Shown: positions 6,491 through 15,049 of the stretch, piece by piece
Layout: each line of letters starts with the position of its first letter
How positions within the stretch are numbered: the stretch's first letter is position 1
DNA from: Methylosinus sp. Ce-a6
Lineage (GTDB): Bacteria; Pseudomonadota; Alphaproteobacteria; Rhizobiales; Beijerinckiaceae
Reading direction: 5' to 3'
Length of the DNA stretch: 46,931 bases
Assembly: GCF_009811655.1 (NCBI RefSeq)
Contig: NZ_BGJX01000028.1
Coordinates: 1-46,931 of the forward strand
The notes under the pieces: model-generated
Told to the model about the DNA's origin: nothing
Database searches by the model: none
What the model saw: only the letters and a program-made list of their open reading frames with translations
Translations under genes and position numbers: made by a program

Positions 6491-9400
6491 TCGCCGCGAG
6501 CGAAGCGTCGAGGGCCGCCAGCTCGTCGCGTTTTGCGTCGAGCTCGTCTTCGTAGGCGAAAGTTTCGTCGAGGCGCCGGCGATAGGCCGGGAGGCGTTCG
6601 GCGGCGTCGTGCATGGTGCGCTTGTGCTCGGCCAACTCCACTTCGAAGCGGCTCAGCGCATATTCGAGGCGTGAGACGATTCCGAGCGCTGTCAAATCGG
6701 CGGAATAGCCGATCTGGGTTTCATGGCCGGCGCGCTGCATCGTCAACTCGACCTCGGCGAGCTTCTGGCGCGCCACGGGGTTTGCCGTTACGGACAAATC
6801 GAAGCCGCCGATACTGGCGACGCGCCAGTCGCCGCCCTGGCCTTCGAATTCCCTGGCGCGGACGCCTTTGAGCAAGGCGGCGCCGGCGTCCTTGCGTTCG
6901 ACGAAGCGATGGCCCTCGACCTCCATTCGGAAGGCGTCGCCGCGGGTCGGGATGCGCTTGGCGATGTCCTGCTCGATCTCGCCGATCCGCTTTTCGGCGT
7001 GACGGAGCGAGGCCTCGGTCGAGGAGATCGTGCGGCGGACGGCGTATTGATCGTCGAAATGTGCGTCGCGCAGGCGTTCCAGCCGAGCGATCTCGGCTTC
7101 GAGCCCGGCCTTCTGCATGAGCCTCGGGTCGCCCGATGCAATGGCCTTCGCCATGGCGAATTGATTGACCTGCGATCCGGCGTCCTCCAGCCGGCGGATG
7201 CTGCGGTCGCCGGACATGGCCATTTCGATGAAGCGGGCCTTCCGTTCGAGCAATTGCCAGCCCGTGGCGTCGACGCTGCCCTTGGTGGCGTAGGCGTAGA
7301 GCTCGATCTCCTCATTCTCGTTGCCCTGGCGCTCGATGCGGCCTTCGCGCTGCTCGATCTGCGAGGGGAGCCAGGGAACATCGAGATGATGCAAAGCGAT
7401 CAGCCGGCGCTGGGCGTTGACGCCGGTGCCCATCGTGTCGGACGATCCGATGACGATGCGGGTCTTGCCGGCGTTGATGTCCTGGAACAGGCGCTGCTTG
7501 GCGCTCGACTTCTTGTAATCCTGCATGAAGGCGATCTGCTCGGCCGGAACGCCGAGCGCGACGAGGCGGGATTTGATCCAGCGGTAGGCCGAAAAGCCGC
7601 GCGTCGCCTCCACATTGAGCGTGCCGAGATCGGAGAAGATCATCTGCGCCGCGCCCGGCAGGAGATAGGGAACGCCGTCGGCCCTTGTGTAGCGGCGGTC
7701 CGCCGTCTCGCGCCAGATCGAATAGACATTGTCGATCAGGGCATTGAGCTTGTTGCCGTCCTCATTCGCATGGCCGGGGAGGACGAAGCGCAGATCGATG
7801 GCGGCGTGGCGACCATCGGTGATGACGGAGAGGAGAATATCGTCGCCCTTCTCGGGCTTGCCCTTGCGCTTCTCGATGACGGCGATGCGCTCGGCGAGGA
7901 TTTTCTGATAGGCCTTGAAGGCGGCGCTCGGCTCGGCCGTGACGATCTGGCGCTTGCCGCCCTTGACGCTCGGCAGGCGCAGATAATGGCGCAGGTCCGA
8001 TTTGAGCACGACATCGGCAACCGAGCGATACATGGCCATGAGGTCGGCGACATTGACGAATTCCGAGAAGCACGTGACCGGCTTGTAGAGACCGGACGGC
8101 TGCAGCTCGAGCTCGGTGCGCGTCTCGCCGAAGGTCGCGGCCCAGGCGTCGAACTCGTGAATGCCCCGCTCTTCGAGCGTCTCCGGCTGCATGAAGCGCT
8201 GCAGGGTGAACATCTCGCCGAGCGTGTTGGTGATCGGCGTGCCCGAGGCGAGGAGCAGAGCCCGGCCGGAGTTCTTCCCGTCAACAAAGCGGGATTTGAC
8301 GAAGAGGTCCCAGGCGCGCTGCGATCCATCCGGATCGACACCCTTCAGGCTCGTCATATTGGTGGCGAAGGAGAGCTTACGAAACTCCTGCGCCTCGTCG
8401 ACGATGAGCTGGTCGACGCCCATCTCGCCGATGGTCAGCAGGTCGTCCTTGCGGCTCTGCAAGGCTTCGAGCTTGGCTTCGAGCCCCTCCTTCATCCGTT
8501 CGATGCGCTTGCGCGAGATGCGGTCGTCGCCGTCGATCTTCTCGAGCAATTCGGAATAGCTGGCGAGGTGGGTCTGAATGAGCGTCTGCTCGAAGGCGGC
8601 GGGCGCCGGCACGAATTTGAAGGCGCTGTGGGTGATGATGATGCAATCCCACTGCGCCGTGGCGGCGCGGGCGAGGAAGCGCTGGCGCTTGTCCTTGGAG
8701 AAATTTGTCTCGTCGGCGACCAGAATGCGGGCGTTCGGATAGAGCAGGAGAAATTCGCGGCTGGCCTGCGCCAGGCAATGGCCGGGAACGACCAGCATCG
8801 CCTTGGCGACGAGGCCGAGCCGCTTCTGCTCCATGATGGCGGCGGCGATGGTGAAGGTCTTTCCGGCGCCGACCGAATGGGCGATATAGGTTTTGCCGGC
8901 GCTGATAATACGCCAGATGGCGCGCTTCTGGTGATCGTAGAATTTGATGACGCTGCTCGCGCCGGGAAGCTGGAGATGGCCTCCGTCGAAATGCCGCGGG
9001 ACCAGATTGTTGAATTGGTCGTTATAGATGCGGGTGAGACGCTCGGCCCGCTCGACATTGGTCCAGACCCAGCGCTCGAAAGCCGTCTTGATCTTGGCGA
9101 GCTTCTCCTTGGCCGCCTCGGTCTCGGCGGCGTTCAGCTCGCGCCGTTCTCGGCCGTCTTCCTTCCAGACGTCATAGATTTGCGGGATCGAGGAGTTGAG
9201 CGCGTCGCCGAGCAGGAGGCCGGCGTTGCGCCGCGCGGTGCCCCATTCGGAGGTCGCCTCGGCGCGACCGGAGAAGGCGGAGAGCTCGACGGTCCAGGAG
9301 GCGATCTCGACGGTGTGGCGGATCGAGGCCTCCACGCCGATGACCTCGGCGACGAAGGCGGCGACATCGGCGGTCGGGATCCAGGGCGCGCCGAGCCGCG

Positions 9401-11510
9401 CGGAAATATCCGAGGGCTTCAGATCCTCGGGCTGGACGGGGCCGAGCGCCTCGACATTGCGCCGATAGCCCGGATCTCGCTCGGCCGCGGCGATCACGGC
9501 GGCGAGCTTGGTGCGCACCGGGCCGGACAGATAGGCGTCGGCGGTCTGCCAGCTTTCGAAGCCCTCGATCGTGGTCTGAGGATCGAGGAAGACGCGATCC
9601 CCGAGTTCGGCGAGCGCCTCGTCGCGCGAGCGGCCGAGCAGCTCGGCGATGCGGTCGATGTCGACATGGCCGAGCTCGTGCAGAGTGACGGCGAGGGCGT
9701 CGGCCGCGCTCTCGATCGTCGGCGTCGCCGGCGGATGCAGCACCCGCTCGGAGAAGATCGGCCCCTTCTTCGCCACGCCGGTCTCGACGTCATAGTCCTC
9801 GATCGAGGCGACGAGCCAGACGTCGGGGTCGTCGAGGAAGGGCTGGAGATTGGGGCGGCGCTGCGTCTCGCGCGCCTCGCCGGTCTTCGGATCCGTCGTC
9901 TCGCTGATGGTGGTGAGATTGATAGGGCCGAAATTGCGCAGGAAGCTGTTGTAGGCGATGCGCAGGCGCGTCTGGGCCGGCCCCCAGGGCTCATTGGCCT
10001 CTTGGGCGCGCAGGACCTCGCGGATAGCGTCCCGGATCGGAATGAGCGTGCGAATGATGCGGGCGTGCTTTGCGGGAATGCCTTCGCCCCCCTTGCCGCC
10101 GCGGACCTCGATCTTGCGCGGCGCGCCGTCGATGATCTGCATCAGCGCGTCGTCGACGATGACGAAGCTTCCCTCCTTGATCGTCGCGCCTTCCGCCGCC
10201 GTCCCGACGCGAAGGGCGGTCCGGCTCGGCGCCGTCGCGGCCGATGGCTCGCTCGGCTGATGGATTCCGCGCGGCAGGCGCGAAACGGCGGCGTCGATCT
10301 CTTCGTCGAGCGCGGCGCGATCCTTTCGCAGGCAGGTGTAGGTCGGGCCATAGGCACTGCTGGTCCGCGCATGGAGCCCCATGACCATCTCTGGATGATC
10401 GATGAAATACCGATTGATCGAGAGAGCCTCCTCGCCATCCTCGGCGGGGACCGCTTCGGCGAGGCCATCCCATGCCGCGCCGCCGGGCTCCTGGTCGGGG
10501 GCGCGCCTTTGCAGGAACAGGATGTCGACGACGACGTCGGTTCCGGCGGCGGCGTTCATGGATCCCTCGGGGAGCCGGATCGCGCCGACGAGATCGGCCA
10601 TGCCGGCGATATGGGCGCGCGCCTTGTCGTCGACCTTGTCCATTGTCCAGCGGCTAGTGACGAAGGCGGCGAGACCGCCCGGCTTCAATCGCTCGATCGA
10701 CCGCGCGATGAAATAATCATGCAGCGAAAGGTCGAGGCGCTCGGCTCCGTCGAGACGCGCGCGGCGGTCGCTGAACGGCGGATTGCCGATGACGAGGTCG
10801 AAGTTCTCGGTGAGGCGGGCCTTGGTGAAGTCTTCGCGCCGGATCCAGGCGTTCGGAAACAGCTGAGCGGCGATGCGGGCGGTGGTGGCGTCCATCTCGA
10901 TGCCGGTGAGGCTCGATTTGCCGGTGAGCGCTTCCGGCATGAGGGAGAAGAAGAGCCCCGTCCCGCATCCGGGCTCCAGGATCGCGCCGCCGGCAAAGCC
11001 CATGCGCTGGACCGCGCGCCAGATGGCGCGGATGATGAACTCGGGCGTGTAATGGGCATATTGCGTGGCGCGGGCGAGGCTCGCCAGCTCTTCTCGCGGG
11101 ACCAGCCGTTCCAACTCCTCGCCCCGGTCCTCCCAGCCCTCGGCGAAGGTCTCACCGGCGCGCCGGAACATCATATCGGCGAGGTCGCGCGCGCCGAAAC
11201 CGACGAAGCGGCTCAGGACGTCCTGCTCCTCCGAAGTCGCATTCCGCTTCTCGGCCTCGATTTCGAGCGCGAGCCGGATGGCGGCGAGATTGTCGGCGGC
11301 GCGGGCTTTCCATCCGTGGGCGAGCCGGCGGTCGCCCCGCAAGACGAAGTCCTGCGCGGGAATGGCGGGCGCCGCCGCGACGGCCGGCGTTTCGTCTTCT
11401 TCGGGGCGATCGGTCGAGGGGCGAAAACTTCCGCCGTCGAGCGTCAAGCCGCCGGCGAGGCAGGTGGAATCGAAGAGAGAAAGCGTCAGCTGATTGCTGT
11501 CCTTGGCCAT
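6453..11510 (-). CDS. DarB-like N6-adenine methylase fused to SF2/SNF2 helicase
   Basis: A 1685-residue fusion. The N-terminal third is an adenine methylase: an SAM-binding region (ILEPGCGTGLFFSLMP) and the catalytic NPPF at 243-246. The middle is a linker with a winged-helix-like element. The C-terminal half is a superfamily 2 helicase: Walker A VGAGKT with K884, motif II DEAQ at 1038-1041, motif III ASGTPIT, motif VI QIEQREGRIERQG; it ends in a coiled-coil tail. The layout matches the methylase-helicases of conjugative plasmids and phage P1 DarB, which protect incoming DNA from type I restriction. The gene starts just behind a terminator-like hairpin and its end overlaps the downstream frame. 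Its role is inferred to be anti-restriction or DNA maintenance. Confidence 0.85.
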   Translation of the reverse strand: MAKDSNQLTLSLFDSTCLAGGLTLDGGSFRPSTDRPEEDETPAVAAAPAIPAQDFVLRGDRRLAHGWKARAADNLAAIRLALEIEAEKRNATSEEQDVLSRFVGFGARDLADMMFRRAGETFAEGWEDRGEELERLVPREELASLARATQYAHYTPEFIIRAIWRAVQRMGFAGGAILEPGCGTGLFFSLMPEALTGKSSLTGIEMDATTARIAAQLFPNAWIRREDFTKARLTENFDLVIGNPPFSDRRARLDGAERLDLSLHDYFIARSIERLKPGGLAAFVTSRWTMDKVDDKARAHIAGMADLVGAIRLPEGSMNAAAGTDVVVDILFLQRRAPDQEPGGAAWDGLAEAVPAEDGEEALSINRYFIDHPEMVMGLHARTSSAYGPTYTCLRKDRAALDEEIDAAVSRLPRGIHQPSEPSAATAPSRTALRVGTAAEGATIKEGSFVIVDDALMQIIDGAPRKIEVRGGKGGEGIPAKHARIIRTLIPIRDAIREVLRAQEANEPWGPAQTRLRIAYNSFLRNFGPINLTTISETTDPKTGEARETQRRPNLQPFLDDPDVWLVASIEDYDVETGVAKKGPIFSERVLHPPATPTIESAADALAVTLHELGHVDIDRIAELLGRSRDEALAELGDRVFLDPQTTIEGFESWQTADAYLSGPVRTKLAAVIAAAERDPGYRRNVEALGPVQPEDLKPSDISARLGAPWIPTADVAAFVAEVIGVEASIRHTVEIASWTVELSAFSGRAEATSEWGTARRNAGLLLGDALNSSIPQIYDVWKEDGRERRELNAAETEAAKEKLAKIKTAFERWVWTNVERAERLTRIYNDQFNNLVPRHFDGGHLQLPGASSVIKFYDHQKRAIWRIISAGKTYIAHSVGAGKTFTIAAAIMEQKRLGLVAKAMLVVPGHCLAQASREFLLLYPNARILVADETNFSKDKRQRFLARAATAQWDCIIITHSAFKFVPAPAAFEQTLIQTHLASYSELLEKIDGDDRISRKRIERMKEGLEAKLEALQSRKDDLLTIGEMGVDQLIVDEAQEFRKLSFATNMTSLKGVDPDGSQRAWDLFVKSRFVDGKNSGRALLLASGTPITNTLGEMFTLQRFMQPETLEERGIHEFDAWAATFGETRTELELQPSGLYKPVTCFSEFVNVADLMAMYRSVADVVLKSDLRHYLRLPSVKGGKRQIVTAEPSAAFKAYQKILAERIAVIEKRKGKPEKGDDILLSVITDGRHAAIDLRFVLPGHANEDGNKLNALIDNVYSIWRETADRRYTRADGVPYLLPGAAQMIFSDLGTLNVEATRGFSAYRWIKSRLVALGVPAEQIAFMQDYKKSSAKQRLFQDINAGKTRIVIGSSDTMGTGVNAQRRLIALHHLDVPWLPSQIEQREGRIERQGNENEEIELYAYATKGSVDATGWQLLERKARFIEMAMSGDRSIRRLEDAGSQVNQFAMAKAIASGDPRLMQKAGLEAEIARLERLRDAHFDDQYAVRRTISSTEASLRHAEKRIGEIEQDIAKRIPTRGDAFRMEVEGHRFVERKDAGAALLKGVRAREFEGQGGDWRVASIGGFDLSVTANPVARQKLAEVELTMQRAGHETQIGYSADLTALGIVSRLEYALSRFEVELAEHKRTMHDAAERLPAYRRRLDETFAYEDELDAKRDELAALDASLAANDDGNAEASSAA

Positions 11511-11536
11511 GGCGAGAAAACCTTTCGGCGAGCACG

Positions 11537-11567
11537 AAAAAGCCCGGCGCGCGATGGGCGGCCGGGC
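11537..11567 (-). terminator. intrinsic terminator or attenuator before the DarB-like gene
   Basis: On the minus strand GCCCGGC (61-67 of the 11500s) pairs with GCCGGGC (42-48), followed by five T residues. Only 26 nt separate the T-run from the ATG at 11510, leaving no room for a promoter, so the downstream gene must be reached by read-through or regulated antitermination. Confidence 0.6.
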
Positions 11568-11615
11568 ATGGGCAGTGGGACGAATGTTCGAAGGAGAGGT
11601 CGGGTCGCGGCGGAC

Positions 11616-11942
11616 TCACCAGGGTCCGAAGGCGGCTTCGATAGCGACGCGCTCGCGTCGATCGACGAGGTCGAGCGCTTTCATGTGAAGCGCGGAGCCG
11701 GCGCGCGCACGCGCGACGACATGGGACCAGGCCTCTCTGTCGTCGTGGAATCTCGGGGGGCCTTCTTGCGGATTATCGAACTTCTGCAGCTCGATGCGAG
11801 GCGCGCCGTCGCGATAGCTGCCGCAATCGGATATGACCCAGCCGTCACGGCGCGCGGCGTCGTGGTCGAACGCGTCGAGACTGAATGTCGCCGCGGTGGC
11901 GGCGTCGCGATTTTCGGATCCATTCGTGCTGATCTGTCGCAT
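11616..11942 (-). CDS. hypothetical protein, 108 aa, behind leader E
   Basis: The ATG at 11942 has AGGAG 6 nt upstream. The protein (MRQISTNGSENRD, then WVISDCGSYRDGAPRIELQKFDN, then REAWSHVVARARAGSALH) looks like a small alpha/beta domain with a central acidic and aromatic stretch. It lacks membrane or signal segments. It is the first gene after leader E and is separated from the DarB-like gene by the terminator-like hairpin. I do not recognise the family. Confidence 0.65.
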   Translation of the reverse strand: MRQISTNGSENRDAATAATFSLDAFDHDAARRDGWVISDCGSYRDGAPRIELQKFDNPQEGPPRFHDDREAWSHVVARARAGSALHMKALDLVDRRERVAIEAAFGPW

Positions 11943-11956
11943 CGGAGTCTCCTCTC

Positions 11957-12075
11957 GATCTTCTTCTCGAAGACCCCGATCACGCACCGAGGACGAACGG
12001 CTGGGGCAAAGGCGGCGCCTCGTGCGCCGGGATCGATCCGGCCCAGCGAAGCGGCCGGAGCGACCCACCCTTTGC
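11957..12075 (-). promoter_or_regulatory. two-hairpin structured leader E
   Basis: The distal stem is GCAAAGG (12069-12075) with CCTTTGC (12006-12012), a compensatory variant of the GCAAGGG/CCCTTGC seen in other copies. The enclosed part differs completely: CCGGCC/GGCCGG arms at 12038-12043 and 12053-12058, and an extra GATCGATC palindrome. The second hairpin, GTCTTC-GAGAA-GAAGAT, is at 11957-11974, 14 nt before the ATG at 11942. Confidence 0.55.
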
Positions 12076-12160
12076 GGCGGCCGTTCGTTCGCGGTAACGC
12101 ATTCCTTTCATGTACTTCTTTTTTCGATTTCTCCTTTTCACACCTCCGAATTGTGCAGCA

Positions 12161-12595
12161 TCACGAATGGTGCCGGACGAGCCGAGCCGCTGGCGTCTTG
12201 TCACGCGCGATACGTTCCGAGAGCCAGCGCCGACAATCGATCCTGTCGACGACGCGCTGCGCGCCGAGATCGAGCAGGCAGGCCGCGCCGCCGAATGCAT
12301 CGAACGAGGGGAACACGCAGCCCTGACTCCAATGGAAACCCCATAGGCCGGTCAATCCGAACGTCCTCGCACAGCGCTGAACGAATGCAATCACTTGTTC
12401 GGGATCGCCGTCGTCGCCCGACACGATGCGAAGACATCCTCTATCGGCGTCGCTGGCTTTCACCGTGAAGCAGACGCGCTCAAATCTCGCGTCGAGCTCG
12501 TCCGCATATTGCACATAGAGAGCAATGGCCGGAGGGACGAATTCGGAACGGCCGAGTGGAAGAATGCAGGAAAAATGCGTGTAGGAGCGGGACAT
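12161..12595 (-). CDS. hypothetical protein, 144 aa
   Basis: Start MSRSYTHFSCIL at 12595 with GGAGA 7 nt upstream; longer in-frame starts run into the next gene. The sequence contains YADELDARFERVCFTVKASDADR and a tryptophan-rich stretch (GLWGFHWSQGC), and overall looks like an alpha/beta plasmid protein of the YubB-like sort. That comparison rests on general resemblance only. It lies between the PAPS-reductase-like gene and leader E. Confidence 0.6.
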   Translation of the reverse strand: MSRSYTHFSCILPLGRSEFVPPAIALYVQYADELDARFERVCFTVKASDADRGCLRIVSGDDGDPEQVIAFVQRCARTFGLTGLWGFHWSQGCVFPSFDAFGGAACLLDLGAQRVVDRIDCRRWLSERIARDKTPAARLVRHHS

Positions 12596-12659
12596 GGCGA
12601 TGTCTCCTCTGCGAGGCGCGAAACGGATTGTGAAAAAGGGAAGTCGAGAACTGCGGACG

Positions 12660-13712
12660 TCAGCCGGGACCGGCGGCGTCGCCGAAGGCGCCGGCGGGCA
12701 GGCGCCAGCCCTCGGGAGATGTGCGTATCGCCGGCGACCAATGCTCAGAGAGGGCGAGCTCGACCAGGTCTGGCCGAGCGAGCGCGGCTGGATAGGGTCT
12801 GCCGCGATCGGCGACGGCATGGATGGGAGCGTCGCGTTTGATGGTGCAGCCGAAGCGCCGTTCGTATTCGGCGATCATCTCGAAGCGTTCCGGCGCCATC
12901 CATCTGATCGTCGCCAGCTGGTCGGGCGAGCCGAAGATGCAATGCATGCAGGAGACGCGGCCGAAGCCGAGCTGATAGGCGACATGCGGAACGACCCTGT
13001 GACGCCGGAGCAGATCCCAGACTTGTCGTTCCTCCATGCCGTGGACCGGACGCCAATGATCGACGTGGCGACGCCGGCGGGTTCCGCCGCGCGTATCGGT
13101 GCGATGCGGCTCGAAGGTCGCATAGCGAGCCCTCGCCGGGCTCTCCTCGGCGCGTTCGCCGGTGACGACGAGCGTCCGCTTGCCGAGGAAGCGCGGTGAA
13201 TTGCAGATCATGCTTCGCATCACGTCGATCTTCGCGACGGAACTGCACCAGCGAAGCCGCAAATCGGCCGTGACCTGGGGGAAGCGCAGACGCGTGCCGG
13301 GATTGCCGAGACCGCCGACGGTCGTGACGCTTCCTTCGGCAGTCTCGAACGTCACGCAGGCGGTGGGTTCGCCCTCGCGCAACATCTCGCGGCGCAAGCC
13401 TCCGTCGCGCCATGAGAAGTAGAGCGGAACATCGAAGGCCTCGGCGATCGCTCGGCAGTAGCCTGCGGTAATCGGCCAATCGAACGTCGGCGGCCCGCGA
13501 CCGTCGACGTCATGATGATGCAGCTCGATCCGTGAAGGATCGACGCCTTCATCGAGGAGATGAAGAACGCATGCGAGCGAATCTTTGCCGCCAGAGCAAG
13601 CGACAAGGATGTGATCGTAGCTCCTGACGTCGGGAGCGATGCAGGCTTCCGTATCCTGGCGAGCTTGCAGATTCTCGTCGCCTGCGGGGTTCGTCGATAT
13701 GGCGCGTGTCAT
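12660..13712 (-). CDS. PAPS-reductase-family ATP pyrophosphatase
   Basis: The product (350 residues from the ATG at 13712) carries the PP-loop SGGKDS at 40-45, which binds and cleaves ATP to AMP and pyrophosphate. Downstream are C-containing motifs (WCSSVAKIDVM and CMHCIFGS) like the substrate or Fe-S cysteines of phosphoadenylyl-sulfate reductases and of DndC-type DNA sulfur-modification enzymes. No other dnd genes are nearby, so a DNA phosphorothioation role is not supported. It overlaps or abuts the ArdC stop (13718-13720), so it is coupled to ArdC; a GTG at 13721 is an alternative start. Plasmid copies of this family have no settled function. Confidence 0.75.
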   Translation of the reverse strand: MTRAISTNPAGDENLQARQDTEACIAPDVRSYDHILVACSGGKDSLACVLHLLDEGVDPSRIELHHHDVDGRGPPTFDWPITAGYCRAIAEAFDVPLYFSWRDGGLRREMLREGEPTACVTFETAEGSVTTVGGLGNPGTRLRFPQVTADLRLRWCSSVAKIDVMRSMICNSPRFLGKRTLVVTGERAEESPARARYATFEPHRTDTRGGTRRRRHVDHWRPVHGMEERQVWDLLRRHRVVPHVAYQLGFGRVSCMHCIFGSPDQLATIRWMAPERFEMIAEYERRFGCTIKRDAPIHAVADRGRPYPAALARPDLVELALSEHWSPAIRTSPEGWRLPAGAFGDAAGPG

Positions 13713-13717
13713 GACGA

Positions 13718-14695
13718 TCACGCGGCTTCGACGAGGGGCGCGTCACCGCCAGCGGACTCCTCTTCATCCGAGCCGAATTCGCTTTCGGCAAAATCGGGAT
13801 GGAAGGCCAGACAATAGTCGGCCGCCTTCTGCGCCGCCGCCGCCGCGCGAAATATCTCGCGCTTGTCGGTCTTGAGTCGCTGGAGCCAAAATGCCACATA
13901 GCTCGCGTGGTTCTCTATGTCTGTCGGCAATCCGAGTTCGGTGTTGACGAGACAGCTCGCTATGTCCGCGACGAGTTCTTCGAATGCGTATTTCGCCGAA
14001 CCGAAGCGTCCTGTGAGATCACGCTTCAATCGCTTCTCCGCTCCTGTCCAGTGCGTCAGCTCATGAATCTGGACCGCGGCGAGCCCTTGCGGCGAACGGA
14101 ACGCGCTTTCTGGAGGGAACTGAATGTGGTCGGTCGATGGGCTGTAGAAGGCCTGGTCGCCGCCAATGCGAACCACGGCGCCGCTGTTGCGCAGGATGAC
14201 GTCAGCCGCGTCGAATCGGCGCCACGGCGCTTCCTCGATCGTCGGCGCCACGAATTCGGGGATACCGTCGATCTGCGAGCCGTTGAAAACCGTGTAGGCG
14301 CGAAGCAGAGGGATGTTGCGCGTGTGCTCCTCGCCATCGGCGGGAGCGTCGCGATCCTCGACGCGTAGCTGCTTATAGAAGAAGACGGTCGTGCCCTTTT
14401 CACCGGCGCGCACCTGCCAGCCCCTGGCCTTCGCCTGCTTATAGCTGCAATAGCGTGGATCGCCGCTCGCGAATGAAAATTGCGACATGCCGAGCAGAAG
14501 AACGTTGATCCCGTGATAGCGGCGCCCCGTGACGGCGTTGATCGGCGAGAGCGGCCCGCCCGATTTTTCGGGATCCCAGGGCCTGCGCCAGGGAGCCGTG
14601 CCCGCTTCGAGAGCAGCGACGATGCGGTCCGTGACGTCTTGGTAATGATCGCGACGCGCGGACGCGCGTCCATTGCTCTTGATGTTGTTATTCAT
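13718..14695 (-). CDS. ardC: ArdC-type antirestriction protein
   Basis: A 325-residue protein with the ArdC layout: an N-terminal ssDNA-binding domain (RIVAALEAGTAPWRRPW and NAVTGRRYHGINVLLL, residues 24-68) and a C-terminal zincin metalloprotease domain with HELTHWTG at 211-218, where the two His and Glu of HExxH are intact. ArdC proteins protect transferred single-stranded DNA from type I restriction during conjugation. Leader D covers the 5' untranslated region, and the gene is divergent from the MucR-like regulator. The acidic C-terminal tail (about 20 residues) is variable. The assignment is firm; the regulation is inferred. Confidence 0.92.
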   Translation of the reverse strand: MNNNIKSNGRASARRDHYQDVTDRIVAALEAGTAPWRRPWDPEKSGGPLSPINAVTGRRYHGINVLLLGMSQFSFASGDPRYCSYKQAKARGWQVRAGEKGTTVFFYKQLRVEDRDAPADGEEHTRNIPLLRAYTVFNGSQIDGIPEFVAPTIEEAPWRRFDAADVILRNSGAVVRIGGDQAFYSPSTDHIQFPPESAFRSPQGLAAVQIHELTHWTGAEKRLKRDLTGRFGSAKYAFEELVADIASCLVNTELGLPTDIENHASYVAFWLQRLKTDKREIFRAAAAAQKAADYCLAFHPDFAESEFGSDEEESAGGDAPLVEAA

Positions 14696-14714
14696 GGGAT
14701 TCGTCTCCGTTTCA

Positions 14715-14813
14715 GGTTTCGGAACGAAATCCCACGCCCCGCATCACGGCCGCCGGGGCAAGGGCGGACTCGCCGCTCGCGGCGAGAACGGGCGCGCGCG
14801 CCTTCACCCTTGC
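14715..14813 (-). promoter_or_regulatory. two-hairpin structured leader D, upstream of ardC
   Basis: The distal stem GCAAGGG (14807-14813) / CCCTTGC (14758-14764) is extended by CCGCC/GGCGG across a three-base bulge. Inside is an 8-bp hairpin with arms 14769-14776 and 14779-14786, unlike the inner hairpin of the other copies. The second hairpin (14715-14732) has arms TTTCG/CGAAA. The ATG lies 19 nt further on. The rest of the 354-bp divergent region to 15050 contains no further recognisable element. Confidence 0.6.
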
Positions 14814-15049
14814 GGCGGTGGACGCGCATGCGGGTACGGCGCTTTGCGCTTTTCGATCTCTTTTCCTGTTCGGCTGTCGGTATTTTCTGGATGCGTCGAT
14901 TACCACGAGGCCGAATCCACTCGGCGAGGCGACGAATAGTCCATTCGACACGCCTTCAAGGAAAAGTCGCTGAAAGCGCTTGCGCTGGTGTCGAGGAGCG
15001 GCCAATAGTTACGAAATCTTATTCGTCATGAACTTCGAGGAAAATTCGA

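Noticed and set aside
9640..9700. HELGH resembling a zinc protease motif in the DarB-like protein
   Set aside because: It lies in LHELGHVDIDRIAELLG, a helical linker that in related methylase-helicases reads without the second His, so I regard the HExxH match as chance.
6723..12326. A 1867-codon open frame on the plus strand
   Set aside because: It mirrors the DarB-like gene on the minus strand, which has full methylase and helicase motifs; long antisense frames are common in GC-rich coding DNA. Its product is low-complexity Gly/Asp/Arg-rich.
12660..13712. DNA phosphorothioation (dnd) locus
   Set aside because: The PP-loop protein alone resembles DndC, but no DndA, B, D or E homologue is in the window.
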